Source: an uncultured Polaribacter sp.
GTDB lineage: Bacteria; Bacteroidota; Bacteroidia; Flavobacteriales; Flavobacteriaceae
Assembly (NCBI GenBank): GCA_913020555.1
Contig: CAJWAC010000021.1
Span: 1 to 32,803, forward strand
Direction of reading: 5' to 3'
Length of the DNA stretch: 32,803 nt
Part shown: one piece after another, positions 25,258 to 32,803 of the stretch
Position numbering within the stretch: position 1 is the stretch's first letter
How the letters are laid out: every line of letters begins with the position of its first letter
Made by a program: the position numbers and the translations under genes
Notes under the pieces: model-generated
Seen by the model: the letters and a program-made list of their open reading frames with translations, nothing else
Told to the model about the DNA's origin: nothing
Databases searched by the model: none

Positions 25258-26566
25258 TAGTATTTATTATCGCTTCAAAAGCTTCCACTAAATCTTTGAT
25301 ATTTCTTTTTGAAATACAAGATTTATCTGTAAACGGGTCTGATACTTTTCCACGATAACTTGTGCTATTTAATATGTTAATAAAAGTTATTTTTTCTTGT
25401 TCGTTTAAAGTTTTAAACTTCTTGTTTTCAACTAAATAAATAATACTTTTTAGGTCTTTTTTTAAGTCTTTTATATAAATGCAGTTTTCTGCTAAATTAT
25501 TTATCGTTTTTATTAATGTTACTACGGGTTTATTGCTAAATATACATTCAATTGCAATTGTTCCCGTGACTGTAATTACTAAATCAACTTTTGGCAATAC
25601 TACATCCATTTTAACAGAATGATGAAGAGCTTTTATCTTATCTTGTTTATGGACATAAGATATTAATTCATCTGTTAATTCATATTTAGATTTTGGATTT
25701 GGCTTTAGATATAGAATAGCATTAATTGGTAAAGCTTCATATATTTCTTGAATTAATTTTTTTTGATTCCGATGCTTCTTACCCCACACATCTATATTTG
25801 CCTCTGGTTGCATTTGCAATGGATAAAGTAACTTAAAGGTAGAATTATCTTCAATTTCAATTTCTGCACTCTGGTTCCAAAATTCTATATTTTTCCTTTT
25901 TTGTCGTTCTATCTTATATTTTAAAATTGGGCTAGGTGTGTTGTACTTTTCACCAGAAAAATAAGAGTATATTTTTAATATTTTATCTTTTGCTTTACTT
26001 TTATCTGAAACACTAATTGGTTTCATATAGTCTGGTACAATTTTTCTGTCAACTACCTGATTGATAGTTTCAACCGCTTCTTCTTTCTGTAATATCTCTT
26101 TACTGCCAAGATAAGGCTCTAAAGTGTTGTATTTATAAAATGAAAATCGCCCAATAGGGAACCTAGAAGTTGATGGGTTTAGATAAAGTATATTTAATTT
26201 TTTACAATTGTAGATTGTTAATAGCTCATGAAAAGCTGTAGATTCTCCAAAAACAAAATCTGGTTTTATTTCACTTAAATATTTTTTAATTTTATCATTA
26301 TAATAATAAAAATAAGATGTATTTGTTTTGTTAAAATGATTTACTTGCCTGTCGCTTTCAATTACCTCTTCAACTCCTTCATCTTTTCTAAATCCATTCA
26401 AATTATATGAAGGATAATCTATAATTAAATTTTTAAACCTATCTGATGGTAAGAATTGTTTATTCTGTGTAAGCCAATAAATATCATGATCTTTTTTAGC
26501 CAGTTGATTTGCTATAGCTTCAAAAAAATAAGTTTTATGTCTATTCTCAATAAAAAGTAATTTCAT
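25250..26566 (-). CDS. Capsule_synth / KpsS-like GT-B protein, candidate nonulosonate transferase
   Basis: A 438-residue soluble protein with a GT-B-like pattern. The N-terminal half opens MKLLFIENRHKTYFFEAIANQL and has KPDFVFGESTAFHELL. The C-terminal half contains LLYPLQMQPEANIDVWG, then LYLKPNPKSKYE, then LVITVTGTIAIECIFSNKPVV. This order (YPLQ-QPE, K-P-NP, TGT..E...KP) resembles capsule synthesis proteins of the KpsC/KpsS (PF05159-like) group. Its position immediately after pseI suggests it could transfer pseudaminic acid from CMP-Pse; KpsS-related proteins are proposed for this in Acinetobacter capsules. The frame is open to a TTG at 26581, but ATG 26566, four bases past the pseI stop, is preferred. 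It is not obviously PseG. Confidence 0.68.
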   Translation of the reverse strand: MKLLFIENRHKTYFFEAIANQLAKKDHDIYWLTQNKQFLPSDRFKNLIIDYPSYNLNGFRKDEGVEEVIESDRQVNHFNKTNTSYFYYYNDKIKKYLSEIKPDFVFGESTAFHELLTIYNCKKLNILYLNPSTSRFPIGRFSFYKYNTLEPYLGSKEILQKEEAVETINQVVDRKIVPDYMKPISVSDKSKAKDKILKIYSYFSGEKYNTPSPILKYKIERQKRKNIEFWNQSAEIEIEDNSTFKLLYPLQMQPEANIDVWGKKHRNQKKLIQEIYEALPINAILYLKPNPKSKYELTDELISYVHKQDKIKALHHSVKMDVVLPKVDLVITVTGTIAIECIFSNKPVVTLIKTINNLAENCIYIKDLKKDLKSIIYLVENKKFKTLNEQEKITFINILNSTSYRGKVSDPFTDKSCISKRNIKDLVEAFEAIINTND

Positions 26567-26570
26567 ACTC

Positions 26571-27614
26571 TTAGCTTTCAATCATATTAATTCTCAGTGG
26601 CTCTCCTCTTTTAGTATCCACAGAGAATTTCTTTCCTAAAATATCTTCATAATATTTTGGATGCAAACCATATCCTGGTCTTATAGAACGAATATTTTCT
26701 TTTGTAATAATTTCTCCTTTTTTCACAGTTTTACAAACAAATAACGATCGAGCAAACTTTTTATTGTTTTTTACCTTTTCTGAAATTTCGTAGGATACTG
26801 TACCAAGTAATTTTTCAGCATCTCTTATCTTGGAGACCATTTCCGAAAATTCAGTAATATCAAGCGAAAAATCTGCATCTGGACCACCAATAGATTTGTC
26901 AAGAATAAAATGCTTTTCAACAACCCTTGCACCTAAACTAACTGCAACCGTTGGAGCAAGAGAACCATAGGTGTGATCACTGAAACCCACTTCAACTTCA
27001 AAACGCTTTTTCAAATCAGGGATTGTATTGAGATTTGCTAATTCTAAAGGAGCAGGATAGGAAGAAGTACACTTTAATAGGATAATTTCATTATTACCTT
27101 CTTTTCTGCAAGTGTTAACGGCTAATTGTATATCTTCTTCTTCAGCTATTCCTGTAGAAATGATAATAGGTTTCATTTTTGATGCCGTATATTTTATAAG
27201 TGGAATGTCTTGAATTTCAAAAGATGCAATCTTATAAGCAGGAACATTTAAATTTTCTAAAAAATCTACAGCTGTAAAATCGAAAGGTGACGAAAAGCAA
27301 ATTAACCCTTCTTCTTTGGCTACCTCAAAAAGTTGTTTATGCCATTCCCAAGGTGTATATGCTTCGCCATATAACTCATATAATGTTTTACCATCCCAAA
27401 GTGTACCTCCTTCTATTTTAAAGTGTTTATTGTCGCAATCTATGGTTAATGTATCTGGCGTATATGTCTGAAGCTTAATGGCATCTGCTCCTGCCTTTTT
27501 AGCAGCTCTTATTGTTTCGATTGCAACATTTAAATCCCCATTATGATTAGCTGATAACTCTGCGATGATAAAACATGGGTTACTCTCTCCAATATGTCTA
27601 TTTGCTATCTTCAT
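26571..27614 (-). CDS. pseI: Pseudaminic acid synthase
   Basis: A 347-residue NeuB-superfamily enzyme that condenses the free 2,4-diamino-2,4,6-trideoxy hexose (L-altro in the Pse pathway) with phosphoenolpyruvate to make the nine-carbon acid. The TIM barrel shows IAELSANHNG (17-26), AIKLQTYTPDT (46-56), CFSSPFDF (106-113), KIASFEI, KCTSSYPAPLE, VGFSDHT (209-215), VVEKHFILDK (231-240) and DADFSLD (246-252). The C-terminal antifreeze-like SAF domain (about 285-347) contains RSLFVCKTVKKGEIIT and RPGYGLHP. This motif set (SDHT, EKHFILD, GPDADFS) fits PseI better than NeuB or LegI. The start at 27614 overlaps the formyltransferase stop by 17 bases. Confidence 0.92.
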   Translation of the reverse strand: MKIANRHIGESNPCFIIAELSANHNGDLNVAIETIRAAKKAGADAIKLQTYTPDTLTIDCDNKHFKIEGGTLWDGKTLYELYGEAYTPWEWHKQLFEVAKEEGLICFSSPFDFTAVDFLENLNVPAYKIASFEIQDIPLIKYTASKMKPIIISTGIAEEEDIQLAVNTCRKEGNNEIILLKCTSSYPAPLELANLNTIPDLKKRFEVEVGFSDHTYGSLAPTVAVSLGARVVEKHFILDKSIGGPDADFSLDITEFSEMVSKIRDAEKLLGTVSYEISEKVKNNKKFARSLFVCKTVKKGEIITKENIRSIRPGYGLHPKYYEDILGKKFSVDTKRGEPLRINMIES

Positions 27615-28476
27615 AATATAAAATTTGTCCTAATTCAAAAGTACAATTTTTAGTTCTTATTTCATCCAATCTAAGAACTCCATCCTGTGTCTTGACTAAA
27701 ATATTATTTTTGACATTTACTATAGTTCCCGGTTTATCGTTATCAAAAGTTTTATCAATTATTAACTCAACCTTATCAATTATTAATTTCTTTTTTTTGC
27801 AGTATGTAAAAGCACCAGGATAAGGATAGGCTTGAGCTCTAATCCAATTTAAAATTTTTTCAGAACTCCAATTCCAATTTATTTGCCCGTCTTCTGGGGT
27901 TCTTTTACCGTTATAAGTAGAATCAGTTTCATTTTGAACAACAAAATTTAAAGAATTATTCTTACAGCTTGAGATAACCTCTTCAATTAAAGGATAATAT
28001 AAATTTTTATATTTATCAAGAATAGTGGCTCCAGTATCATCCTTATCTATAGCAACCTCAATTTGACTTATTATAGCTCCAGTATCACATCCATCATCAA
28101 TAACATGTGCAGTAATACCTGTTTTAGTCTCTCCATTAATTATAGCCCATACATGAGGTGTTCTTCCTCTATTTTTTGGCAATAATGAGCCATGAATATT
28201 AAAAGATAATTTTTTTGCATGATTAAATAGATCTGCTTCTATTAAAAACAAATAATTCACTGAAATTAATATATCAATTTCAATATTTTTTATAAATGAA
28301 TAACCCCTTCCATTTCTTGGGTTTCCTGAAAAACAAGCAATCCCTTTAGTTCTTGAAAAATTACTAATATTTATGGATTTTTTATCGGTTAAAACAAATT
28401 CAATATTATAAGATTTATATATCTTTTTTAAAATTTCAAAACCAAGGTTACCACTACATAAAACTCCAATTTTCAT
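27598..28476 (-). CDS. Sugar N-formyltransferase (methionyl-tRNA formyltransferase fold)
   Basis: A 292-residue formyltransferase-family protein. The N-terminal Rossmann domain ends in the catalytic segment FNIHGSLLPKNRGRTPHVWA, with Asn93 and His95, and Asp131 in DDGCDTGAI completes the Asn-His-Asp triad of N10-formyl-tetrahydrofolate-dependent enzymes such as Fmt and the ArnA formyltransferase domain. A C-terminal Fmt_C-like domain follows (about 200-292, with NWIRAQAYPYPGAFTY). Location between the acetyltransferase and pseI indicates that the substrate is a UDP-amino sugar of the pseudaminic acid path, giving an N-formyl group in the final sugar (N-7 if it acts on the C4 amine made by PseC). 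N-formylated Pse is known from Pseudomonas glycans. It is not the housekeeping Fmt, judging by context. Confidence 0.83.
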   Translation of the reverse strand: MKIGVLCSGNLGFEILKKIYKSYNIEFVLTDKKSINISNFSRTKGIACFSGNPRNGRGYSFIKNIEIDILISVNYLFLIEADLFNHAKKLSFNIHGSLLPKNRGRTPHVWAIINGETKTGITAHVIDDGCDTGAIISQIEVAIDKDDTGATILDKYKNLYYPLIEEVISSCKNNSLNFVVQNETDSTYNGKRTPEDGQINWNWSSEKILNWIRAQAYPYPGAFTYCKKKKLIIDKVELIIDKTFDNDKPGTIVNVKNNILVKTQDGVLRLDEIRTKNCTFELGQILYYEDSK

Positions 28477-28484
28477 TATTGAAT

Positions 28485-29054
28485 CTATTTTATGTTTTTA
28501 AATTTAGAGTAAATTAAGACATCAATAAATCTGCCATTAAAAAAACAATGTTCTTTTAATGTAGCGTCTAATTTATAATTTACGGCCTCTATAGCCGAAT
28601 AAAGATGGGGTCTAACATCAAATGCATAAACATATATTTTGTGCAAGTCTAACTCTTTAAAAGATACTCTTTCTATTAAACTTAAAAATGTAGCCCAATG
28701 ATAATCGAAATATTGTTTTTCTAAGGAAGTTTTCATGATAAATGAAATTTCTGCATTTTTATCCACCCAATTAATATGTACTAGTCCACCATAACCAAAA
28801 CATTCGTTATTTTTTAAAAGGGAAAATAGAATTTGATTTGGTTTTTCTTGCTTAAAAAGCTCTGCGACCACATTTTTAAAATAATAATCCTGATCAGAAA
28901 TCGTTAAAGGTTTGTCTTGTCTTAAATGATAAATTTGTTCATTTCTCCAAGTCATTATATCCAATCTATCCTCGTATCTTATTGGCACAATAGCATATCC
29001 ACCTGACTTCAGTTCATTAATTTCAAGACACTTATACGTTTTAGGGAATATCAT
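28485..29054 (-). CDS. GNAT-family acetyltransferase, PseH-like
   Basis: A 189-residue single-domain GNAT acetyltransferase. RYEDRLDIMTWRNEQ (22-36) with the Trp-Arg-Asn motif near the N-terminus and FGYGGLVHINWVDKNAEISFIM in the core are typical of amino-sugar acetyltransferases such as PseH, which acetylates N-4 of UDP-4-amino-4,6-dideoxy-AltNAc. YAFDVRPHLYSAIEAVNYK fits the acetyl-CoA binding end of the fold. It overlaps the pseF end by 14 bases and is followed by the formyltransferase. Because both could target the same amine, either one of them acts at a different position or they compete; sequence cannot decide. Confidence 0.75.
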   Translation of the reverse strand: MIFPKTYKCLEINELKSGGYAIVPIRYEDRLDIMTWRNEQIYHLRQDKPLTISDQDYYFKNVVAELFKQEKPNQILFSLLKNNECFGYGGLVHINWVDKNAEISFIMKTSLEKQYFDYHWATFLSLIERVSFKELDLHKIYVYAFDVRPHLYSAIEAVNYKLDATLKEHCFFNGRFIDVLIYSKFKNIK

Positions 29055-29736
29055 TAATCAATTTATATTTTAATTCAGCTAGCCTCCAATCTATGATATT
29101 ATCTATATCTTGTGCCTCTAAATTACTTATTTTTACAACCCCAGTATTCTCTGTCCATAACTTCTTTTTAATTTTGAACTTTTTAGCGTTAAGTGCATAA
29201 AACTGTCCTGCATCGTGATAAGAAGTTTTTAAATCTTGGGAGCGTGTATTTTCTTTAGAAGGGTCAATCATTTCAATTCTATTATCTTCATTAAGCCTCA
29301 AAGCTCTTTGTATAGGATAACCGTATTCTAAAACTGGAAAAACAGAATATAAATCAAAATCAATCAATTTATTTATTGCTTCCTCTAAAATATTGATTGA
29401 CAATAATGGTGCTGTTGGGTAAATACAGACACAATAGTCAAAACTATTGCCTATTTTTTTATAATCTAATAAAACCTCATCAATAACATCTGCAGTAGTT
29501 GCAAAATCATCAGAGTTTATTTCACTCCGTAAAAAAGGTACTTTAGCTCCAAAACTTTCTGAAATTTCTTTAATTTCTTTGTCATCTGTAGAGACCATTA
29601 CTTCATCAAATAAGTTGCTCTCTAAAGCAACTTCTATAGAATACGCTAATATTGGTTTTCCAAAAAAATATTTTATATTTTTCCTTGGAATTCTTTTGCT
29701 TCCTCCCCTAGCTGGTATTATTGCGAGTTTACTCAT
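29041..29736 (-). CDS. pseF: Pseudaminic acid cytidylyltransferase
   Basis: A 231-residue nucleotidyltransferase that activates the nonulosonic acid with CTP to the CMP-sugar. It opens MSKLAIIPARGGSKRIPRKN, carrying the CTP-binding motif, followed by VMVSTDDKEI (47-56), CVCIYPTAPLL and TSYHDAGQFYA. These fit PseF/NeuA-type enzymes, and the Pse context decides the specificity. The frame is open ten codons further upstream (to 29766), but the ATG at 29736 places the Rossmann strand at the usual distance from the N-terminus; it still overlaps the pseC end by eight bases. No PseG domain is fused to it, although such fusions occur in other bacteria. Confidence 0.92.
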   Translation of the reverse strand: MSKLAIIPARGGSKRIPRKNIKYFFGKPILAYSIEVALESNLFDEVMVSTDDKEIKEISESFGAKVPFLRSEINSDDFATTADVIDEVLLDYKKIGNSFDYCVCIYPTAPLLSINILEEAINKLIDFDLYSVFPVLEYGYPIQRALRLNEDNRIEMIDPSKENTRSQDLKTSYHDAGQFYALNAKKFKIKKKLWTENTGVVKISNLEAQDIDNIIDWRLAELKYKLINDIP

Positions 29737-30880
29737 TTGTAAATTCAAGTACTTTTTCAATAACAAAACTTTGTTCTTCTTCAGTCAAAGATGGATACAT
29801 AGGAAGACTCAAACATCTAGAATAATAATTTTCCGCATTTTTTAATTCAGCTCCTTCATAACCAATTTCTTTATAATATGGTAATGTGTGAATTGGAATA
29901 TAATGAATTTGAGTAAAAATATTGAACTCTCTCAAATAGTCATATAATTCTCTTCTTTTATTAACTTCAATCACAAAAAGGTGATGTGCATTATATCTTC
30001 CTTTTGGTAAATTTTGATATTTAACCTTATTGCCAAAAGCTTTTTTGTAGATACTGGCTATTTCATTTCTTCTTTTTACACCATTATCATTCTTAGCAAG
30101 TTGAGTAATACCTAAAGCGCTCTGAATGTCAGTCAATCTATAATTATAACCTAATTCTTGCATTTCATAAAACCAACCCCCATGATTTTCACTCATATTA
30201 TCTTTTGTAATACCATGAGTTCTTAATTTGGAAATTTTAATGTATAACTCTTTTGAATTTGTGGTAATCATGCCCCCTTCACCACAAGCAATATGTTTAA
30301 CAGGATGAAATGAAAAAACACTTATTTCTGAATAATTACTTGATCCGCATTTTTGCTTATTTTCTCTTGAATCAACATAATATCCTCCAGGAGCATGGCA
30401 AGAATCTTCTATAAACCATAAATTATGTTTGATTGCTAATTCTTTAAATTTTTCAGAATTTATTGGCAAACCTGCAAAACTTACCGGGATGATACCTTTA
30501 AAAAAACCAACAGGCTTACTTTCTATTAATTCTTTTACCTTTTCAAAACTTAACAAATAAGTATCTGGATCAATATCTGCAAACCAAACTTCTCCTCCTG
30601 CATATCTCACACAGTTTGCTGATGCTGCAAAGGTTATTGGAGTAGTAATTACTCTATCTCCTTTTTTTAATCCGAGAGACAAAACTGATAAATGTAACCC
30701 TGATGTTGCATTATTTAAGGCTACAGCATATTTTGCTCCTACATACTCTGCGAATTTCTTTTCAAAATCAATAACTTTTGGTCCTTGAGTCAAAAAATCA
30801 GATTGTAAGACTTGAACAACAGCATCTATATCATCTTGTTCTATTTTTTGTTTTCCATATGGAATATGAAACTTATTCAT
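29729..30880 (-). CDS. pseC: UDP-4-amino-4,6-dideoxy-N-acetyl-beta-L-altrosamine transaminase
   Basis: A 383-residue PLP-dependent sugar aminotransferase (DegT/DnrJ/EryC1 family) that aminates C4 of the 4-keto sugar made by PseB. Features: PYGKQKIEQDDIDAVVQVL and FLTQGPKV at the N-terminus, ALNNATSGLHLSV (54-66), EDSCHAPGG with PLP-pairing Asp159, and SFHPVKHIACGEGG with Schiff-base Lys195. LGYNYRLTDIQSALGITQL and the HIPYG/HIHYIPIHTLPYY elements agree with PseC. Its ATG shares one base with the pseB stop (TAATG), so translation is coupled. Confidence 0.94.
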   Translation of the reverse strand: MNKFHIPYGKQKIEQDDIDAVVQVLQSDFLTQGPKVIDFEKKFAEYVGAKYAVALNNATSGLHLSVLSLGLKKGDRVITTPITFAASANCVRYAGGEVWFADIDPDTYLLSFEKVKELIESKPVGFFKGIIPVSFAGLPINSEKFKELAIKHNLWFIEDSCHAPGGYYVDSRENKQKCGSSNYSEISVFSFHPVKHIACGEGGMITTNSKELYIKISKLRTHGITKDNMSENHGGWFYEMQELGYNYRLTDIQSALGITQLAKNDNGVKRRNEIASIYKKAFGNKVKYQNLPKGRYNAHHLFVIEVNKRRELYDYLREFNIFTQIHYIPIHTLPYYKEIGYEGAELKNAENYYSRCLSLPMYPSLTEEEQSFVIEKVLEFTNE

Positions 30881-31911
30881 TACACTTCAAAATTTGAATC
30901 TACATGTTTTTTTACCAAAGATCGCAATGATTCTAATGTTTCCCATGTTTTATTGTTGCCAGAACTATAACTAAAACCCTCTTCTACTTTTGTAGCATTA
31001 AACGCTTCCTTATAATCACTTAATGTATAAAACGAATAAGGCGATTGTTGTGGTAAAATAGCATAATACTTACCTAAATCAATTGTGTTATATGAGTCTG
31101 AAGCAGTAATCATTTCTTCGTGCAGCTTTTCACCAGGTCTAATTCCTATAACTCTTTGTTCTAATTCTGGTGCTATTGCCGTAGCTACGTCAGTAATTCT
31201 ATAAGAAGGAATTTTAGGTACAAAAACTTCTCCTCCCCATGCATTTTCAATTGCATAAAATACCATTTCACAGCCATCCTCTAAAGAAATATTAAAACGT
31301 GTCATATTTGAATCTGTTATTGGTAAAAATGATTCTCCAGCTCTTTTTTTCTTTAAAAAGAAAGGCATAACTGAACCATTAGAACCCATTACGTTTCCAT
31401 ATCTAACTACGGAGAATTTTATATCTCTTTTCCCTTTAATATTATTTGCTGCTATAAATAGCTTATCGGAAGCTAATTTTGTAGCTCCGTATAAATTAAT
31501 AGGTGCTGCTGCTTTATCCGTAGAAAGAGCTACCACATTTTTTACATCGGTATTTAATGCTGCCCTAATTACATTTTCTGCTCCGTTTATATTTGTTTTC
31601 ACACATTCCATAGGATTATATTCTGCTAAATGAACATGTTTCATTGCTGCAGCATGAATTACAACATCTATTCCTTCAAAGGCACTTTCTAAACGCTTTA
31701 AATCTCTAACATCTCCTATTAGATATCTTATTTGAGGAAACCTATCCTCAGGGAAATCTTGAGCCATTTGGTAATGTTTTTGCTCATCTCGAGAAAAAAT
31801 CACCATTCTATTTACCTTAGGAAATTTTTCCAAAATCAATTTTGTAAACATTTTACCAAAAGAGCCTGTACCCCCTGTAATAAGAATTGACTTATTATTT
31901 AAATCTAACAT
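30880..31911 (-). CDS. pseB: UDP-N-acetylglucosamine 4,6-dehydratase (inverting)
   Basis: A 343-residue extended short-chain dehydrogenase that converts UDP-GlcNAc to the 4-keto-6-deoxy L-arabino sugar, the first step to pseudaminic acid. NAD(P) site TGGTGSFG lies at 12-19, with FSRDEQKHYQMA just after the second strand, HAAAMKHVHLAEYNP (86-100), STDKA (130-134, catalytic Asp132/Lys133) and Tyr141/Lys145 in YGATK. NVMGSNGSVMPFF and MTRFNISLEDG further support PseB rather than the retaining PglF type, which is longer and membrane-bound. The start shares a base with the rfbC stop. Confidence 0.95.
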   Translation of the reverse strand: MLDLNNKSILITGGTGSFGKMFTKLILEKFPKVNRMVIFSRDEQKHYQMAQDFPEDRFPQIRYLIGDVRDLKRLESAFEGIDVVIHAAAMKHVHLAEYNPMECVKTNINGAENVIRAALNTDVKNVVALSTDKAAAPINLYGATKLASDKLFIAANNIKGKRDIKFSVVRYGNVMGSNGSVMPFFLKKKRAGESFLPITDSNMTRFNISLEDGCEMVFYAIENAWGGEVFVPKIPSYRITDVATAIAPELEQRVIGIRPGEKLHEEMITASDSYNTIDLGKYYAILPQQSPYSFYTLSDYKEAFNATKVEEGFSYSSGNNKTWETLESLRSLVKKHVDSNFEV

Positions 31912-32444
31912 TAACGGAAACTTTTATAAATTTTATCTTTTTCAGAAATAATCATTTCTTTTTCTTTTAATAACCAATCTATATTTAAACTTTCATCATT
32001 ATACATAATTCCATCTTCAAAATTTGGTGCATAATAATTATCACATTTGTAAGCAAATATAGTATCCTTTTTTAAGGTTAAATAACCATGTGCAAAACCT
32101 TTAGGAATAAATACTTGTTTTTTATTGTCTGATGAAAGTAAAATAGAAATATAATTGCCATATGTATTAGAATCTAATCTCATATCCACAACTACGTCTT
32201 GAACTTTTCCTTTTAGAACTCTTACTAGTTTAGCCTGAGCAAATTCTCCTTTTTGAAAATGCAAACCTCTTAAAACTCCCTTCAATGATTTCGCTTCATT
32301 ATCCTGAACAAAATTAACTCTTTCTCCAGTTAAATCATAAAATTCTTGAGAATTAAAACTCTCAAAAAAATACCCCCTATTATCTTTATAAACTTTGGGT
32401 TCTAGAATAAAACATCCTTTCAATTTCGTTTCAATTATTTTCAT
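31911..32444 (-). CDS. rfbC: dTDP-4-dehydrorhamnose 3,5-epimerase
   Basis: A 177-residue RmlC cupin that epimerises C3 and C5 of dTDP-4-keto-6-deoxyglucose on the way to dTDP-L-rhamnose. Present are YKDNRGYFFESF (19-30), NEAKSLKGVLRGLHFQ with the base His62, VVVDMRLDSNTYG, FIPKGFAHGYLTL (113-124) and the active-site tyrosine in CDNYYAP (134-140). Its ATG overlaps the rfbA stop (TAATG), so the two genes are coupled. The rfbB and rfbD partners are not in the window and may lie beyond the right edge. A 5-epimerase for another dTDP-sugar is a less likely alternative. Confidence 0.93.
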   Translation of the reverse strand: MKIIETKLKGCFILEPKVYKDNRGYFFESFNSQEFYDLTGERVNFVQDNEAKSLKGVLRGLHFQKGEFAQAKLVRVLKGKVQDVVVDMRLDSNTYGNYISILLSSDNKKQVFIPKGFAHGYLTLKKDTIFAYKCDNYYAPNFEDGIMYNDESLNIDWLLKEKEMIISEKDKIYKSFR

Positions 32445-32803
32445 TAATCTGATAAATTTTTACCATAACCACTTTTTAAAAGGGGTTTTGCTAATCTTTG
32501 CAATTGTTTTTTATTTATAAATCCTCCTTTAAATGCTGCTTCTTCAATTGAACCAATTTTTAATCCTTGTCTTTCTTCAATTAATTGTACAAATTGCCCT
32601 GCTTGCATTAAAGATGAAAAAGTACCAGTATCTAGCCAAGCTGTGCCCCTGTCTAAAATTCTTACTGATAAATCATTTTCATTTAAATATGCTTTATTAA
32701 TATCTGTTATTTCAAGTTCGCCTCTTTCACTAGGAGTGAGCTTTTGTGCTTTTTCTATAACTGAATTATCATAAAAATAGATGCCAGGAACAGCAAAATT
32801 AGA
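32444..32803 (-). CDS. rfbA: Glucose-1-phosphate thymidylyltransferase, C-terminal part (runs off right edge)
   Basis: The last 119 codons of RmlA enter from the right edge in frame and stop at 32444-32446. The enzyme makes dTDP-glucose from glucose-1-phosphate and dTTP. Recognisable family segments are [18 protein letters not shown] (2-19), [38 protein letters not shown] and the C-terminal helices with [14 protein letters not shown]. The N-terminal nucleotide-binding half lies outside the window. It is the first visible gene of the polysaccharide operon, so the promoter is further right. Confidence 0.93.
   Translation of the reverse strand, partial: SNFAVPGIYFYDNSVIEKAQKLTPSERGELEITDINKAYLNENDLSVRILDRGTAWLDTGTFSSLMQAGQFVQLIEERQGLKIGSIEEAAFKGGFINKKQLQRLAKPLLKSGYGKNLSD

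Noticed and set aside
25250-26566. KpsS-like protein as the missing PseG
   Set aside because: It is longer than PseG and its YPLQ--PE and KPNP motifs point to capsule synthesis proteins; kept only as a hypothesis to test.

Overview
The window looks like a low-GC Bacteroidota genome, most probably a marine Flavobacteriaceae member (Polaribacter/Tenacibaculum-like). This is inferred from the strong AT bias, TTA/AGA-rich codon use, a type IX secretion (T9SS) C-terminal sorting domain, a GEVED/FN3-decorated S8 peptidase of flavobacterial style, and the characteristic flavobacterial PurD, Uup and RprY/PhoB-like proteins. There are no tRNA, rRNA, CRISPR or transposase genes, and no gene-free stretch over 300 bases. 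The largest gaps are 1802-2010, 9347-9553 and 14069-14239.

Left end (1 to about 3150). On the minus strand a haloalkane-dehalogenase-like alpha/beta hydrolase is followed by the N-terminal 292 residues of an indolepyruvate:ferredoxin oxidoreductase family protein that leaves the window at position 1. Divergently, a class II (B12-dependent) ribonucleotide reductase starts at 2011. After about 380 codons it changes abruptly, in frame, into a secreted S8 serine peptidase. The RNR lacks the rest of its barrel and the peptidase lacks its signal peptide, so the 1550-residue ORF is most simply an assembly chimera, or less likely a genomic rearrangement, near 3148-3165. If so, bases 1 to about 3150 may belong to a different place or a different organism from the rest.

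Housekeeping block (about 3150-12605). It holds the T9SS-exported S8 peptidase with a good terminator behind it, an ABC-F ATPase (Uup type), a convergent PolB-like 3'-5' exonuclease, a two-component pair (PhoB-like regulator and a histidine kinase with no periplasmic sensor domain), and purD.

Surface polysaccharide locus (12716 to the right edge, all minus strand). About twenty tightly packed genes, mostly overlapping or within a few bases, run from the right edge leftwards. First come dTDP-sugar genes (rfbA, rfbC), then a pseudaminic acid pathway (pseB, pseC, pseF, a PseH-like acetyltransferase, a sugar N-formyltransferase, pseI), then a KpsS/Capsule_synth-like candidate transferase. Next is an assembly and decoration block: two paralogous Wzy-like polymerases, a PhyH dioxygenase, a hexapeptide acyltransferase, a beta-helix lipoprotein, an O-antigen ligase-like protein and a Wzx flippase. 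Last are a GT4, a WbbL-like GT2 and two paralogous polyprenyl-phosphate sugar-1-phosphate transferases. Together they predict a Wzx/Wzy-type glycan (O-antigen or capsule) containing an N-acylated, possibly N-formylated, pseudaminic acid and probably a 6-deoxy sugar such as rhamnose.

The unusual points are the absence of pseG beside an extra formyltransferase, the 2-oxoglutarate dioxygenase and beta-helix lipoprotein inside the locus, and the doubling of both the polymerase and the initiating transferase. I found no clearly new kind of system. The best candidate for undescribed chemistry is this glycan-modification set.
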